Assembly (NCBI GenBank): GCA_017532725.1
Contig: JAFXIZ010000029.1
Span: forward strand, 1 to 45,157
From: Bacteroidaceae bacterium
GTDB taxonomy: Bacteria > Bacteroidota > Bacteroidia > Bacteroidales > Barnesiellaceae_A
Length of the DNA: 45,157 nt
Direction: 5' to 3'
In this document: positions 25,275-33,309 of the stretch, in pieces
Position numbering within the stretch: position 1 is the stretch's first letter
Layout of the letters: every line of letters begins with the position of its first letter
Position numbers and translations under genes: made by a program
Notes under the pieces: model-generated
Told to the model about the DNA's origin: nothing
What the model saw: the letters and a program-made list of their open reading frames with translations, nothing else
The model's database searches: none

Positions 25275-26606
25275 TTATGCGTCGGCCTTGTTTACCTTGA
25301 TGCGACGGCCTTTTATCTTCTCGGTACGGGCTTTGGGCAATACCTCGCCTATGCGTTTACGAGCAATGGCAGCGTAACTGTAATGGTCTTTTACCTCTAT
25401 TAGTCCTACCTCATCGGCCTGTAATCCACACACTTGGGTGAGGAATCCCAATATATCGCCCTTGCTCAACTTCTCGCGTTTGCCGGCGGCAAAGTGTATC
25501 GTCTCCATAGCAGGTACAGTGGGAGGGTGAGGTTTGTCATCCAATCGCAAATAGCGCACGTTCTCGATATACATAGGCAACTCCTCTTGGGGTGCAACTA
25601 TCAGGTAGGCGTTACCCTCGGCATCCATACGCGCTGTACGACCGTTGCGATGAGTGTAAGCCTCGGCGTCCAATGGCAGGTGGTAGTGTATGACGTGACC
25701 TACGGCAGTAATGTCGAGGCCTCGCGCTGCCAAGTCGGTGGCTACGCAGATGTTTGCGCTGCGATTGCGAAAACGGCACAAGGCGCGCTCGCGATCGGGT
25801 TGCTCCATTCCTCCGTGAAATGCAGCGCACACTACGCCCTGTTTCTTCAGGAAGCCGGCCACGCGCTCCACGCTCTCGCGCTGGTTGCAGAATATAAGTG
25901 TGGGGCTGTCATCTATTCGGCACAGCAGTTCGTATAGCGTTGCCAATTTATCTTTTTCGGGCGATGCTACATTATATACAGCCAATCGCTCCTTCTGCTC
26001 AGCCCTCTTGCTGCTGTCGATGTAATAGAGTTTTGTGGCGCGAGGCATTGCCACGAAGTCGGGCAACTCGGTGAGGTCGGTAGCCGAGGTGAGCAGTCGC
26101 AGCGTGAGGTGCTTCATAGGGCGCACCAGCGAGCGCATTTCGCTGTGAAAGCCCAACTCGAGGCTCTTGTCGAACTCGTCAAGCACCAGCGTATGCACAC
26201 GGTCGAGTTGCAACCGTTCGCGTTGCGTGTGGTCGAGCAGACGTCCCGGAGTGCCTATTACAACATCGGCTGTACACTCCAGCGAGCGTGCCTCGTCGCG
26301 AAACGAGTGACCACCATAGCAACACACAATGCGACAGCCCGATGATATGGTGCGAGCCACCTGCTCAACTTGTTGCGCCAATTCGCGTGTGGGTACTATG
26401 ATAGCCGCCTGTGTATATCCCTGCTGTGGTACGATGCGCGACAGTAGGGGTATGAGGTATGCCAATGTCTTGCCCGACCCTGTGGGGGCGAGCAGTATAA
26501 TATCGTTGTTGTTGTTGCAACTCGATATGGTAGCCTCTTGCATAGCATTGAGCGCGGCAATGCCCAATCGTGTGCAGGCTTGTCGTGTCAGTTGCTTGCA
26601 GTCCAT
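25275..26606 (-). CDS. dbpA: DEAD-box RNA helicase, DbpA-like
   Basis: An ATP-dependent RNA helicase of 443 residues, probably acting in large ribosomal subunit assembly. Motifs in order: Q-type N-terminus, motif I APTGSGKT (40-47), PTRELAQQ (72-79), motif II DEFD (143-146) in place of DEAD, motif III SAT, and the C-terminal helicase motifs TLIFCNQ and HRNGRTARM. The last 75 residues (REKLSKGDILGFLTQVCGL to IKGRRIKV) match the DbpA RNA-binding domain that recognises 23S rRNA hairpin 92. It lies 20 bp after argR on the same strand. Confidence 0.9.
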   Translation of the reverse strand: MDCKQLTRQACTRLGIAALNAMQEATISSCNNNNDIILLAPTGSGKTLAYLIPLLSRIVPQQGYTQAAIIVPTRELAQQVEQVARTISSGCRIVCCYGGHSFRDEARSLECTADVVIGTPGRLLDHTQRERLQLDRVHTLVLDEFDKSLELGFHSEMRSLVRPMKHLTLRLLTSATDLTELPDFVAMPRATKLYYIDSSKRAEQKERLAVYNVASPEKDKLATLYELLCRIDDSPTLIFCNQRESVERVAGFLKKQGVVCAAFHGGMEQPDRERALCRFRNRSANICVATDLAARGLDITAVGHVIHYHLPLDAEAYTHRNGRTARMDAEGNAYLIVAPQEELPMYIENVRYLRLDDKPHPPTVPAMETIHFAAGKREKLSKGDILGFLTQVCGLQADEVGLIEVKDHYSYAAIARKRIGEVLPKARTEKIKGRRIKVNKADA

Positions 26607-26626
26607 TTTTTCGATTGTTTAGTATG

Positions 26627-27127
26627 TTAGTACGAACGCAGGGCAGGGATGTATTCGGCCAACACCTCGTATGCACGCTTGTGCGATACGTTTTCGCCTA
26701 TCACTATCAGTATGGTGTCATCACCTGCCACCGTACCCAATATCTCGGGGCTGTTGCCGGTGTCGATGTCGTAGGCTATACTGCCGGCAAAGCCCGGGCT
26801 GGTCTTGATAATGGCAAGGTTGTATGAGAAGTCAATCGATAGGAAACCTCCCAAGCCCACTTGAGGATGCACATCCAATACGGGGCTGTATTGTTGCGTA
26901 CGTCCCAAGTTATCCTCTTTGGGTAGTGTATATATGTAATTGCCATTGTTATCGGGTACTTTGGCAATCTTCAGATACTTCAAGTCGCGCGACAGAGTAG
27001 CCTGTGTCACTTCGATGCCTGCTTTATGCAGTGGCTGCAACATATCCGATTGGTTGCTAATCTTTTGCGATGTGATTATATCTTTGATAATCTCTAAACG
27101 CCTTTTCTTACTTTTCACAACTTGCAT
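26627..27127 (-). CDS. argR: Arginine repressor
   Basis: Controls arginine synthesis and breakdown in response to L-arginine. Length 166 residues, close to the family norm. The N-terminal winged helix (about 10-70) includes QATLSRDLKYLKI, and the C-terminal arginine-binding and hexamer domain contains GTVAGDDTILIV with the conserved GDD. It is first in a minus-strand set with the DbpA-like and YhcH-like genes and has a complete promoter directly upstream. Confidence 0.95.
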   Translation of the reverse strand: MQVVKSKKRRLEIIKDIITSQKISNQSDMLQPLHKAGIEVTQATLSRDLKYLKIAKVPDNNGNYIYTLPKEDNLGRTQQYSPVLDVHPQVGLGGFLSIDFSYNLAIIKTSPGFAGSIAYDIDTGNSPEILGTVAGDDTILIVIGENVSHKRAYEVLAEYIPALRSY

Positions 27128-27146
27128 AATTATTCTATATGATACG

Positions 27147-27178
27147 CAAAATTAGGCAAAATCTTCGTACAAACCAAA
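27147..27178 (-). promoter_or_regulatory. Promoter of argR
   Basis: On the minus strand TTTG (27178-27175), 20 bp, TAATTTTG (27154-27147), with the argR ATG 20 bp further on. Confidence 0.8.
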
Positions 27179-27220
27179 TTATTTGTGGTTTAGTATCGAC
27201 AAATGAGATTAGAGTTTAGT

Positions 27221-27348
27221 GTTTATAGTTTATGGCGTAGAGCCACGATGTTCGTGGCTCATATTCATCAGTCAGCAGGGCTGACAGTGAAAGTGTTTAG
27301 AGTTTATAGTTTTTAGCCTCTGATGTTAGGGCGTAACGTCTTCGACGT
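27221..27348. repeat. Intergenic repeat cluster
   Basis: 27221-27263 matches 33138-33180 at 41 of 43 bases and contains a hairpin with GAGCCACGA and TCGTGGCTC arms. 27269-27287 matches 24507-24525 at 18 of 19. 27336-27348 is another ACGTCTTCGACGT palindrome like those at 20933-21150. It occupies the gap between argR's promoter and the end of the PL1 gene. Confidence 0.75.
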
Positions 27349-27371
27349 AGTGTTGCACGGAATATTACCTC

Positions 27372-29120
27372 CTATATCCTCAATCGGGTTGAGTAGTGTT
27401 CGCCGTTGGTCATTACAAGGGATACAATGTATATGCCTTGTGGCAATGAGGGTAGGAAACAGGTTGTGGCTTGTGCTTGTGGCGAATAACTTGCAACGAC
27501 TGTGCCGACAGTATTATATATATTGAGGCGTACTACAACCGACTGAGCCCCGAAGGTTACGGCATTGGCTGTGGCGTCGTACCATACCGATGCCTTGCCC
27601 TGCGTGCGAGGAGTTGCCACCGATGCTTGGTTGTTGATAATATCTTCGAGATATACCTCTATATTGGTGTATTGCCCCGATAGGTCGTAGCCGTTAGGGT
27701 TGTCTATGCCTTTCTCCTGCTCCCACTCGTCGGCCATACCGTCGAGGTCGTTGTCGATAGGTGCAGTGGCAGAGTTGTAGGCAGGATAGCCACCCACATC
27801 CTCTTGCGAGTCGATGATACCTGTGCCTGCTCCGTAACTTGTGCCGTATGCCGGTGCAATATTGCCGGCTGCCTCATCCAATATGCGACGATCGACACTG
27901 TCGAGGCAGGGAATGCGACAGCCTGCACCTGCCAATACAGCCACGTATGCCTCGGTAGCCGATGTAATGGTCACGCCACTATGCTCCTCGGGCAGTTCGC
28001 GCAACTGTTGAAATATGCTATCGCCCTCATATTGCGAACTTTGCAGGTCGAGTGCTTTATCTTTGTTGGCCGTGTTGCTGTTGTGCCAATTGTTGTCGTT
28101 TACAAGGGAGTAATCGCCCTTCATATAGTCGTTGGTGTGGTCGGGTTGAGGCTCTATGTAGTTGCCGTCGATATACCACAAGCCATACTTGCCCGCTGCG
28201 GCGTGACTGCTGCCCGACGAGTAGGTGAGGCGTGCAAACCAGCGTTCCTTTATCTTCCAAGTAGCAGGGCCGGCCTTGTAGTAGTTGTTGCGCAATATGT
28301 TGTGGCAGTAAGCCCCCTCGCGCGATGAATATAACTCGCCACCATACACAGCCTCTTTCTTGCCCCAATTGTATATCACGTTGTTGACAACCTCTTGTGT
28401 CACTTGGTAGTCGTGTCCCTCCGAGTCATCGCGTACACCGTTCAATCGAGGCGCGCGGCTCATACAGTGGGCTACGAGGTTGTGATGATAGGTGCTATGC
28501 TCGCCACCCCATTGTGCGCCATAGCCTCGGTTGCCCTTGTTGTGGCAACTCTTGTACAGTGGCTCGCTCAATATGCACCATTGCATCGTGGTATATTTGT
28601 TGTCGTACATCGTAACATTCTCCTCGACCGACCAACTCATCGAACAGTGGTCAACTATCACATTGCGAGCATTCTCGATATCGAGCGACGATTCGTTGCT
28701 GGCATTGCCGTCGCCCGAACGGAAACGCAGGTAGCGAATGATATAATTCTCGCCCGAGAAGTAGATGCGACGCCCCGACAGGCATATACCCTCGCCCGGT
28801 GCGCTTTGTCCGGCTATGGTAATGTTGCCACGAGTCACCTTCAGCACCTCCTTGAGGTCGATGCGCCCCGATGTGCGAAATATTACCGTTATAGGGTCGT
28901 TTCCCTCGCTGTGCATTGCGGCGCGAAAACTACCTTCGATAGGCGTTTCGGACGACGTATAGTCATCGGTATTGGTTACGAATACTATGCGACCACCACG
29001 ACCACCTGTGGCGTGGCGACCCCAGCCCTCGGCGCCGGGAAATGCTATAACCTCTTCGTTCTGCGACACGCAAGGCAATGCTACGATAAGTGCCAAGAGT
29101 GCATAAAAAAACTTCTTCAT
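27372..29120 (-). CDS. Pectate lyase, PL1 family, with T9SS sorting domain
   Basis: Third PL1 paralogue, 582 residues. Signal peptide (MKKFFYALLALIVALPCVSQ), then AFPGAEGWGRHATGGRGGRI. DHCSMSWSVEEN and HCMSRAPRLNG hold the conserved Asp and Arg; the substitution of HHDSRNPR by HCMSRAPR sets it apart from the other two and may alter substrate choice. The calcium-loop motif DNDLDGMADEWEQEKGI is near residue 455. The C-terminal 75 residues (NIYNTVGTVVASYSPQ to GIYIVSLVMTNGEHYSTRLRI) are a full T9SS type A tail. It stands alone, 11 kb from the pectin cluster. A minus-strand TACTTTTG box lies at 29220-29213. Confidence 0.92.
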   Translation of the reverse strand: MKKFFYALLALIVALPCVSQNEEVIAFPGAEGWGRHATGGRGGRIVFVTNTDDYTSSETPIEGSFRAAMHSEGNDPITVIFRTSGRIDLKEVLKVTRGNITIAGQSAPGEGICLSGRRIYFSGENYIIRYLRFRSGDGNASNESSLDIENARNVIVDHCSMSWSVEENVTMYDNKYTTMQWCILSEPLYKSCHNKGNRGYGAQWGGEHSTYHHNLVAHCMSRAPRLNGVRDDSEGHDYQVTQEVVNNVIYNWGKKEAVYGGELYSSREGAYCHNILRNNYYKAGPATWKIKERWFARLTYSSGSSHAAAGKYGLWYIDGNYIEPQPDHTNDYMKGDYSLVNDNNWHNSNTANKDKALDLQSSQYEGDSIFQQLRELPEEHSGVTITSATEAYVAVLAGAGCRIPCLDSVDRRILDEAAGNIAPAYGTSYGAGTGIIDSQEDVGGYPAYNSATAPIDNDLDGMADEWEQEKGIDNPNGYDLSGQYTNIEVYLEDIINNQASVATPRTQGKASVWYDATANAVTFGAQSVVVRLNIYNTVGTVVASYSPQAQATTCFLPSLPQGIYIVSLVMTNGEHYSTRLRI

Positions 29121-29212
29121 AATAGTCGATTGTGTATAGTTGTATAATAGGCTCTGAATAGTAAATATTGATTTTATTCAATATATATCATTATATGTAT
29201 ATATTAATTTTA

Positions 29213-29220
29213 CAAAAGTA
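29213..29220 (-). promoter_or_regulatory. -7 box for the third PL1 gene
   Basis: Reads TACTTTTG on the minus strand, about 93 bp before the ATG. The upstream box is imperfect (a GTTG about 22 bp away). Confidence 0.5.
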
Positions 29221-29337
29221 ATACTAATATCAGAATAAAAAACAACTCGTGCGAATTATAACATTTTTTATCGATTTGAGTTGTATAAAAAAGCAAAGTG
29301 TTAATCAAAAAATATCATAACTTTTCTTATCAAAAAA

Positions 29338-29368
29338 TTTGTGCAATCGATTTTATTCGTTAAATTTG
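29338..29368 (+). promoter_or_regulatory. Promoter of the 1174-residue secreted protein gene
   Basis: TTTG (29338-29341), 19 bp, TAAATTTG (29361-29368). The predicted transcript starts near 29376, which rules out the in-frame ATG at 29339 and supports the start at 29405. Confidence 0.85.
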
Positions 29369-29404
29369 TCACCAAATTACTATTATTCACTAATAATTAA
29401 ACTT

Positions 29405-32400
29405 ATGAGAAAATTTTTACTAACGCTCGCGACTGTATTTGCAGCATTTGGCGCATTTGCAGCAGAGTATCCGGTAGTAACATCGGTTGAGGAGTTGGCT
29501 ACTTATTCCGATAGTACTATGGTGTTATTTGAAAACATCGAAGTAACCGTAGTTAAACAAGATATGGGTTACTATGTTCAAGAAACTCCTTGTTTGTCAG
29601 ACGGTATTACTCAAATTGGTGGTAACGTATGGCCTGTTCCTGCCGGCTTTACTGCTGTAGGTTTTGTTCACACAGCCGAGAATTATGACGGTACTACTTA
29701 TCGTGAGTTCTACGTTGATTCTCTCTGCACCGTGAACAAGTTTGCCACTTTGGGCGATTTGCTCCGTTTTGCTTCTATGGAGGATTATGTTGACGTCTTG
29801 AAGAGATCAACTAATGTAGTTGCTGAAAGTGGTACTGCTATTATCACTTCGGTTTACGAAGACTATGCTTTCTATTACACAATGGCAACTCAAGGTTACT
29901 ATACTGAAGCAAAGTATGGCGTATTGAAGTATGCCGATGCCGGTGAGTATATGGTAATAGGTGACGAAATCACCGCCTATGGTGGTTTCAAAGGCACTGT
30001 AGTTCCTGCCGAAGCCGTTTATGATAAGGATTGGAACCTTGTAAGTTTCAAGGGTGGTCACTATGCAATTGACCCCGATGTGTATTTGTACGCTACCAAT
30101 TGGGAAGGTGCCGTTAATATTAAATACACACCCATTACAGTAGGTGACTTTGAGTCTGGTTATGTAGCTGAGGCTCAATCAGTACGCGTTCCCGCCGGTG
30201 GTACTTTTGTAGAAAAAGAGGGTAAATACTACTATGAGGTAGAATCTACTCGTGATGAATATATAGATAACTCGTGGGTTCCTGTAACCTATACTGAGTC
30301 AGTTCAAGTTGCCTCGGCTTATATCGACCTCGCTCAATATGTAGGTAAAACAAGTGAAGATTTCATCATCGGTGTATGTGACAAAAGTAACATAGGTGAG
30401 GAAACTCGCTTCCTTATCAATGGCTTCCTCAGTTCGGTAGCCGAGTATGAGTGCATTGCTGATTTCCTTGCCAAGGGTGAGCAATATGAGGAAGAAATCG
30501 TTACCTCTTTCGTTAATCCTTTGCTGGTAACATACGTTTTCAAAGAAGGTTATAAGTTCATCGTGATGGTGCAAGACGAAACAGGTGCGTTGGCTATCGA
30601 CTTTGGCGAGGCTATTGATAGTGATGATGAAGAAGCCCTTTCTGCTATCAAAGCCGGTGATATGATTACCGGTGTGAAGGGTTATCCTCAATTCTATGCA
30701 GAAAATTCTTCGCCTGTTATTATGGGTGCTGCTTATGTAAATAGTTTAGATGAAACTATCGCATTTGTTCCTACTGTAGAAAGTTCGGGCAATGAAGTGA
30801 AAGCCACTATGACCGTAACCGTTGGCGATATGATTCGCGAATGGGCTGATTGCCAAGAGAATAGTACAATGCCCGAAATTGCCAACAATGTTGTAACTTT
30901 GCTCGATGTACAAGTTGTAGATACTCTCGATAAATGGGGTGATGATATTACTTATATGATTCAAGGTACCGATACAATGGAACTTTCGAGCCTTTGGGAT
31001 GCCGATCGCTTTAACTTCCAAACATACGAGCGCAACAACATCGTAGGTATTGCCGACTACTGCCGTATCAATAGCAATTATCTCTACTCGTTCTTGCCTC
31101 TCTCACAAGAGCACATCAAAGATGCTTCGGCTACTCCCGAGGTTACGTCTTATGAGGAACTTGTTGCCAATGAGGGTGTGCCCGTAATCTATCGTGGTGC
31201 TGTGATTGAGATGATTAGCGAGGGCTATTATCCTTCATTCTGTATATGCGATGGTCAAGTTTATGTTGATATGCCCGTTGCCGGTAAGTTCGACCTCAAG
31301 GGCGTATATCAAGATGGTGGATTCTCGGTATCAAGTGTAGAGAAAGTTTATGGCTTCAGCACAATTGGCGACTTGAATAACTATGTAGCAATGGTTAATC
31401 CCGATGCCGCAGGTGAAGCATTTGAAATTCTCACTCCTATGCCCGTATCTCACGTTGAAGGCGAAAACGTATTCGTTTACTTCACCGGTGTAAACGATTG
31501 GGGTGGTACACAACGCTTCGGAACCGTATTGCAAGGTGTTAAGGCCGATGTTAAGATGGGCGATATGATTCAAGGTGTTAAGGGTGTATCTCACGCTTGC
31601 GACTACTATCTGAATGAAGACTATGACTATGTTGTTAACCGTGGTGCATACTTTGAGGTTGCCGAGGATGCCAATATCACAGTGGTTAGCAGCGATAACG
31701 CAATTTCATATAGCCAGGCTACATCTGTAATGTGGTTCATTAGTCAAGGTTACACCTACGGTGCTACACCTATCAAACTTGAAGCCGGTTCTACTATCAT
31801 CGAACGTGATGGTAAATACTACGGTCAAGAGAAGAGTGAAAAATACTATCCTAATCCCGATGACCCCCAAGGAGAATGGCTCTCTAAAGAGGTTGTTTAT
31901 GAAGTTGAATTCGTTTCTACAACAGTTGACTTGTCGCAATATGTAGGAACTCCTACAGAGGCTGTATTGAGTGGTGTATTGGATTATAAGAATACTTCGG
32001 CCGATGCTGCTGTTTACTATGTTCATTCGGCTAAAGGCATCAATCTCGAGTACGAAAACATTGCTGCTCTTATAGCCGGTGGTGGTTATAATGTTGACTT
32101 CATTTCTACATTGTTGAATAAAGTGGTTGTAACCTATATACACGATAATGGTTATGGCGATAAGTATATGTTCGTACAAGATGAAACAGCAGGTCTTTAC
32201 GTATCATTTGCTACACCTAATGCAACTCTTGAAGGAATAAATATTGGTGATGTTATCGAAGGCTTGAAAGGTCAGGCTTATTGGGATGAATTAGCAGGTC
32301 AAGCTGCCCGTATGGGTGCTTATGATGGCAAATGGGATGACTACCCGCTTAATGTAGTAGCCACAGGTAGTGAGGTTGTTCCTTTGGAAGTGACTGTTGC

Positions 32401-32929
32401 CGAACTTAATGCTGAGGAATACAAGGCTCTTAATGAGGCTGTTACTCCTGCTCAATATGCCAACCGTCTTGTTAAGATTAGTAACGTGAAGTTAACTTCG
32501 GGTATGGACGTTTATGGCGAAGATTGGCCCTGCCTCGTTCAAGGTACCGATACCTTGTGGGTGCCTAAGAAATTTGCCGAAACTTGGGGTCTCGAAGCCG
32601 ATAATGAATATAACATTGTGGGCGTTATTGACTTCCGTTTGTTGAACTACTCTAACCTCTACACAATCACTCCTCGTATGGCAAGCGATGTTCAAGATAC
32701 ATCGGGTGTTGTAGCCGTTGAGAGCCTCAATAACGGTATCTATCTCAATGCTGCTAAGCAAGTTGTAGCCGACGGTGCTGTTGAAGTTGTAGTTTATGAC
32801 TTGAATGGTCGCACAGTTGCTACAGCCAATGCGGCTACTGTTGACGCCGAAGGTCTTGCTCAAGGTGTATATGTGGTACGCGCTACATACGCCGACGGTG
32901 AGGTGAAGACTGCAAAAGTTGTTCGCTAA
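29405..32929 (+). CDS. Large T9SS-secreted repeat protein with OB-fold-like modules
   Basis: A 1174-residue exported protein of unknown function. The start at 29405 gives a signal peptide (MRKFLLTLATVFAAFGAFA). The mature part is acidic, Tyr-rich and modular. At least two related long units are visible: one around residues 280-440 (SAYIDLAQYVGKTSEDFIIGV to VQDETGALAIDFGEAI and AGDMITGVKGY) and one around 840-1000 (TTVDLSQYVGTPTEAVLSGV to VQDETAGLYVSFATPN and IGDVIEGLKGQ). The VQDETxG...GDxIxGxKG pattern resembles YhcR-type OB-fold domains of Bacteroidetes surface proteins. The C-terminus (VVVYDLNGRTVATAN to GVYVVRATYADGEVKTAKVVR) is a T9SS type A tail. No catalytic motif seen. Confidence 0.8.
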   Translation: MRKFLLTLATVFAAFGAFAAEYPVVTSVEELATYSDSTMVLFENIEVTVVKQDMGYYVQETPCLSDGITQIGGNVWPVPAGFTAVGFVHTAENYDGTTYREFYVDSLCTVNKFATLGDLLRFASMEDYVDVLKRSTNVVAESGTAIITSVYEDYAFYYTMATQGYYTEAKYGVLKYADAGEYMVIGDEITAYGGFKGTVVPAEAVYDKDWNLVSFKGGHYAIDPDVYLYATNWEGAVNIKYTPITVGDFESGYVAEAQSVRVPAGGTFVEKEGKYYYEVESTRDEYIDNSWVPVTYTESVQVASAYIDLAQYVGKTSEDFIIGVCDKSNIGEETRFLINGFLSSVAEYECIADFLAKGEQYEEEIVTSFVNPLLVTYVFKEGYKFIVMVQDETGALAIDFGEAIDSDDEEALSAIKAGDMITGVKGYPQFYAENSSPVIMGAAYVNSLDETIAFVPTVESSGNEVKATMTVTVGDMIREWADCQENSTMPEIANNVVTLLDVQVVDTLDKWGDDITYMIQGTDTMELSSLWDADRFNFQTYERNNIVGIADYCRINSNYLYSFLPLSQEHIKDASATPEVTSYEELVANEGVPVIYRGAVIEMISEGYYPSFCICDGQVYVDMPVAGKFDLKGVYQDGGFSVSSVEKVYGFSTIGDLNNYVAMVNPDAAGEAFEILTPMPVSHVEGENVFVYFTGVNDWGGTQRFGTVLQGVKADVKMGDMIQGVKGVSHACDYYLNEDYDYVVNRGAYFEVAEDANITVVSSDNAISYSQATSVMWFISQGYTYGATPIKLEAGSTIIERDGKYYGQEKSEKYYPNPDDPQGEWLSKEVVYEVEFVSTTVDLSQYVGTPTEAVLSGVLDYKNTSADAAVYYVHSAKGINLEYENIAALIAGGGYNVDFISTLLNKVVVTYIHDNGYGDKYMFVQDETAGLYVSFATPNATLEGINIGDVIEGLKGQAYWDELAGQAARMGAYDGKWDDYPLNVVATGSEVVPLEVTVAELNAEEYKALNEAVTPAQYANRLVKISNVKLTSGMDVYGEDWPCLVQGTDTLWVPKKFAETWGLEADNEYNIVGVIDFRLLNYSNLYTITPRMASDVQDTSGVVAVESLNNGIYLNAAKQVVADGAVEVVVYDLNGRTVATANAATVDAEGLAQGVYVVRATYADGEVKTAKVVR

Positions 32930-32948
32930 TATGCGGTACTTGATACTG

Positions 32949-32974
32949 TGAGGAGAACTCACGAGTTCTCCTCA
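32949..32974 (+). terminator. Terminator hairpin after the large secreted protein gene
   Basis: TGAGGAGAAC (32949-32958) pairs with GTTCTCCTCA (32965-32974). No long T-run follows, but a stronger terminator lies 54 bp further on. Confidence 0.6.
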
Positions 32975-33027
32975 TAAGTCGGGGAAACTGTGATGATTCC
33001 CGTCATAAGTCCACACCGCTATATATA

Positions 33028-33062
33028 TCGCGAGTGCATTGATATGCACTCGCGATTTTTTT
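33028..33062 (+). terminator. Rho-independent terminator
   Basis: TCGCGAGTGCAT (33028-33039) pairs perfectly with ATGCACTCGCGA (33044-33055), followed by a run of seven T. Confidence 0.9.
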
Positions 33063-33137
33063 ATTTATATGTCAGGAAGAAAAAGGAGCGACGTAAGAAC
33101 AAAAAGAGGTTTAGAGGGTTTAGAGAGAGCGTTTAGG

Positions 33138-33243
33138 GTTTATAGATTATGGCGTAGAGCCACGATGCTCGTGGCTCATACTTACGGCTTGCATATCAGC
33201 GTAAGACGCTGATTCTCCTCACCTAAATTAGGGGAGAGATATA
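33138..33243. repeat. Intergenic repeat cluster
   Basis: 33138-33180 matches 27221-27263 (41 of 43 bases; GAGCCACGA hairpin). 33195-33212 is an ATCAGCGT/ACGCTGAT hairpin followed by a CTCACCTAAATTAGGGGAG element, related to 24562-24606. Confidence 0.7.
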
Positions 33244-33255
33244 CTTGTCATAAAC

Positions 33256-33287
33256 TACCAAGGCGACCTTGTGGGGTCGCCTTGGTA
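33256..33287. terminator. Terminator of rho (possibly bidirectional)
   Basis: TACCAAGGCGACC (33256-33268) pairs with GGTCGCCTTGGTA (33275-33287), 23 bp beyond the rho stop codon. Confidence 0.7.
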
Positions 33288-33309
33288 CTACTTATTGTAT
33301 GCTGTTTTG

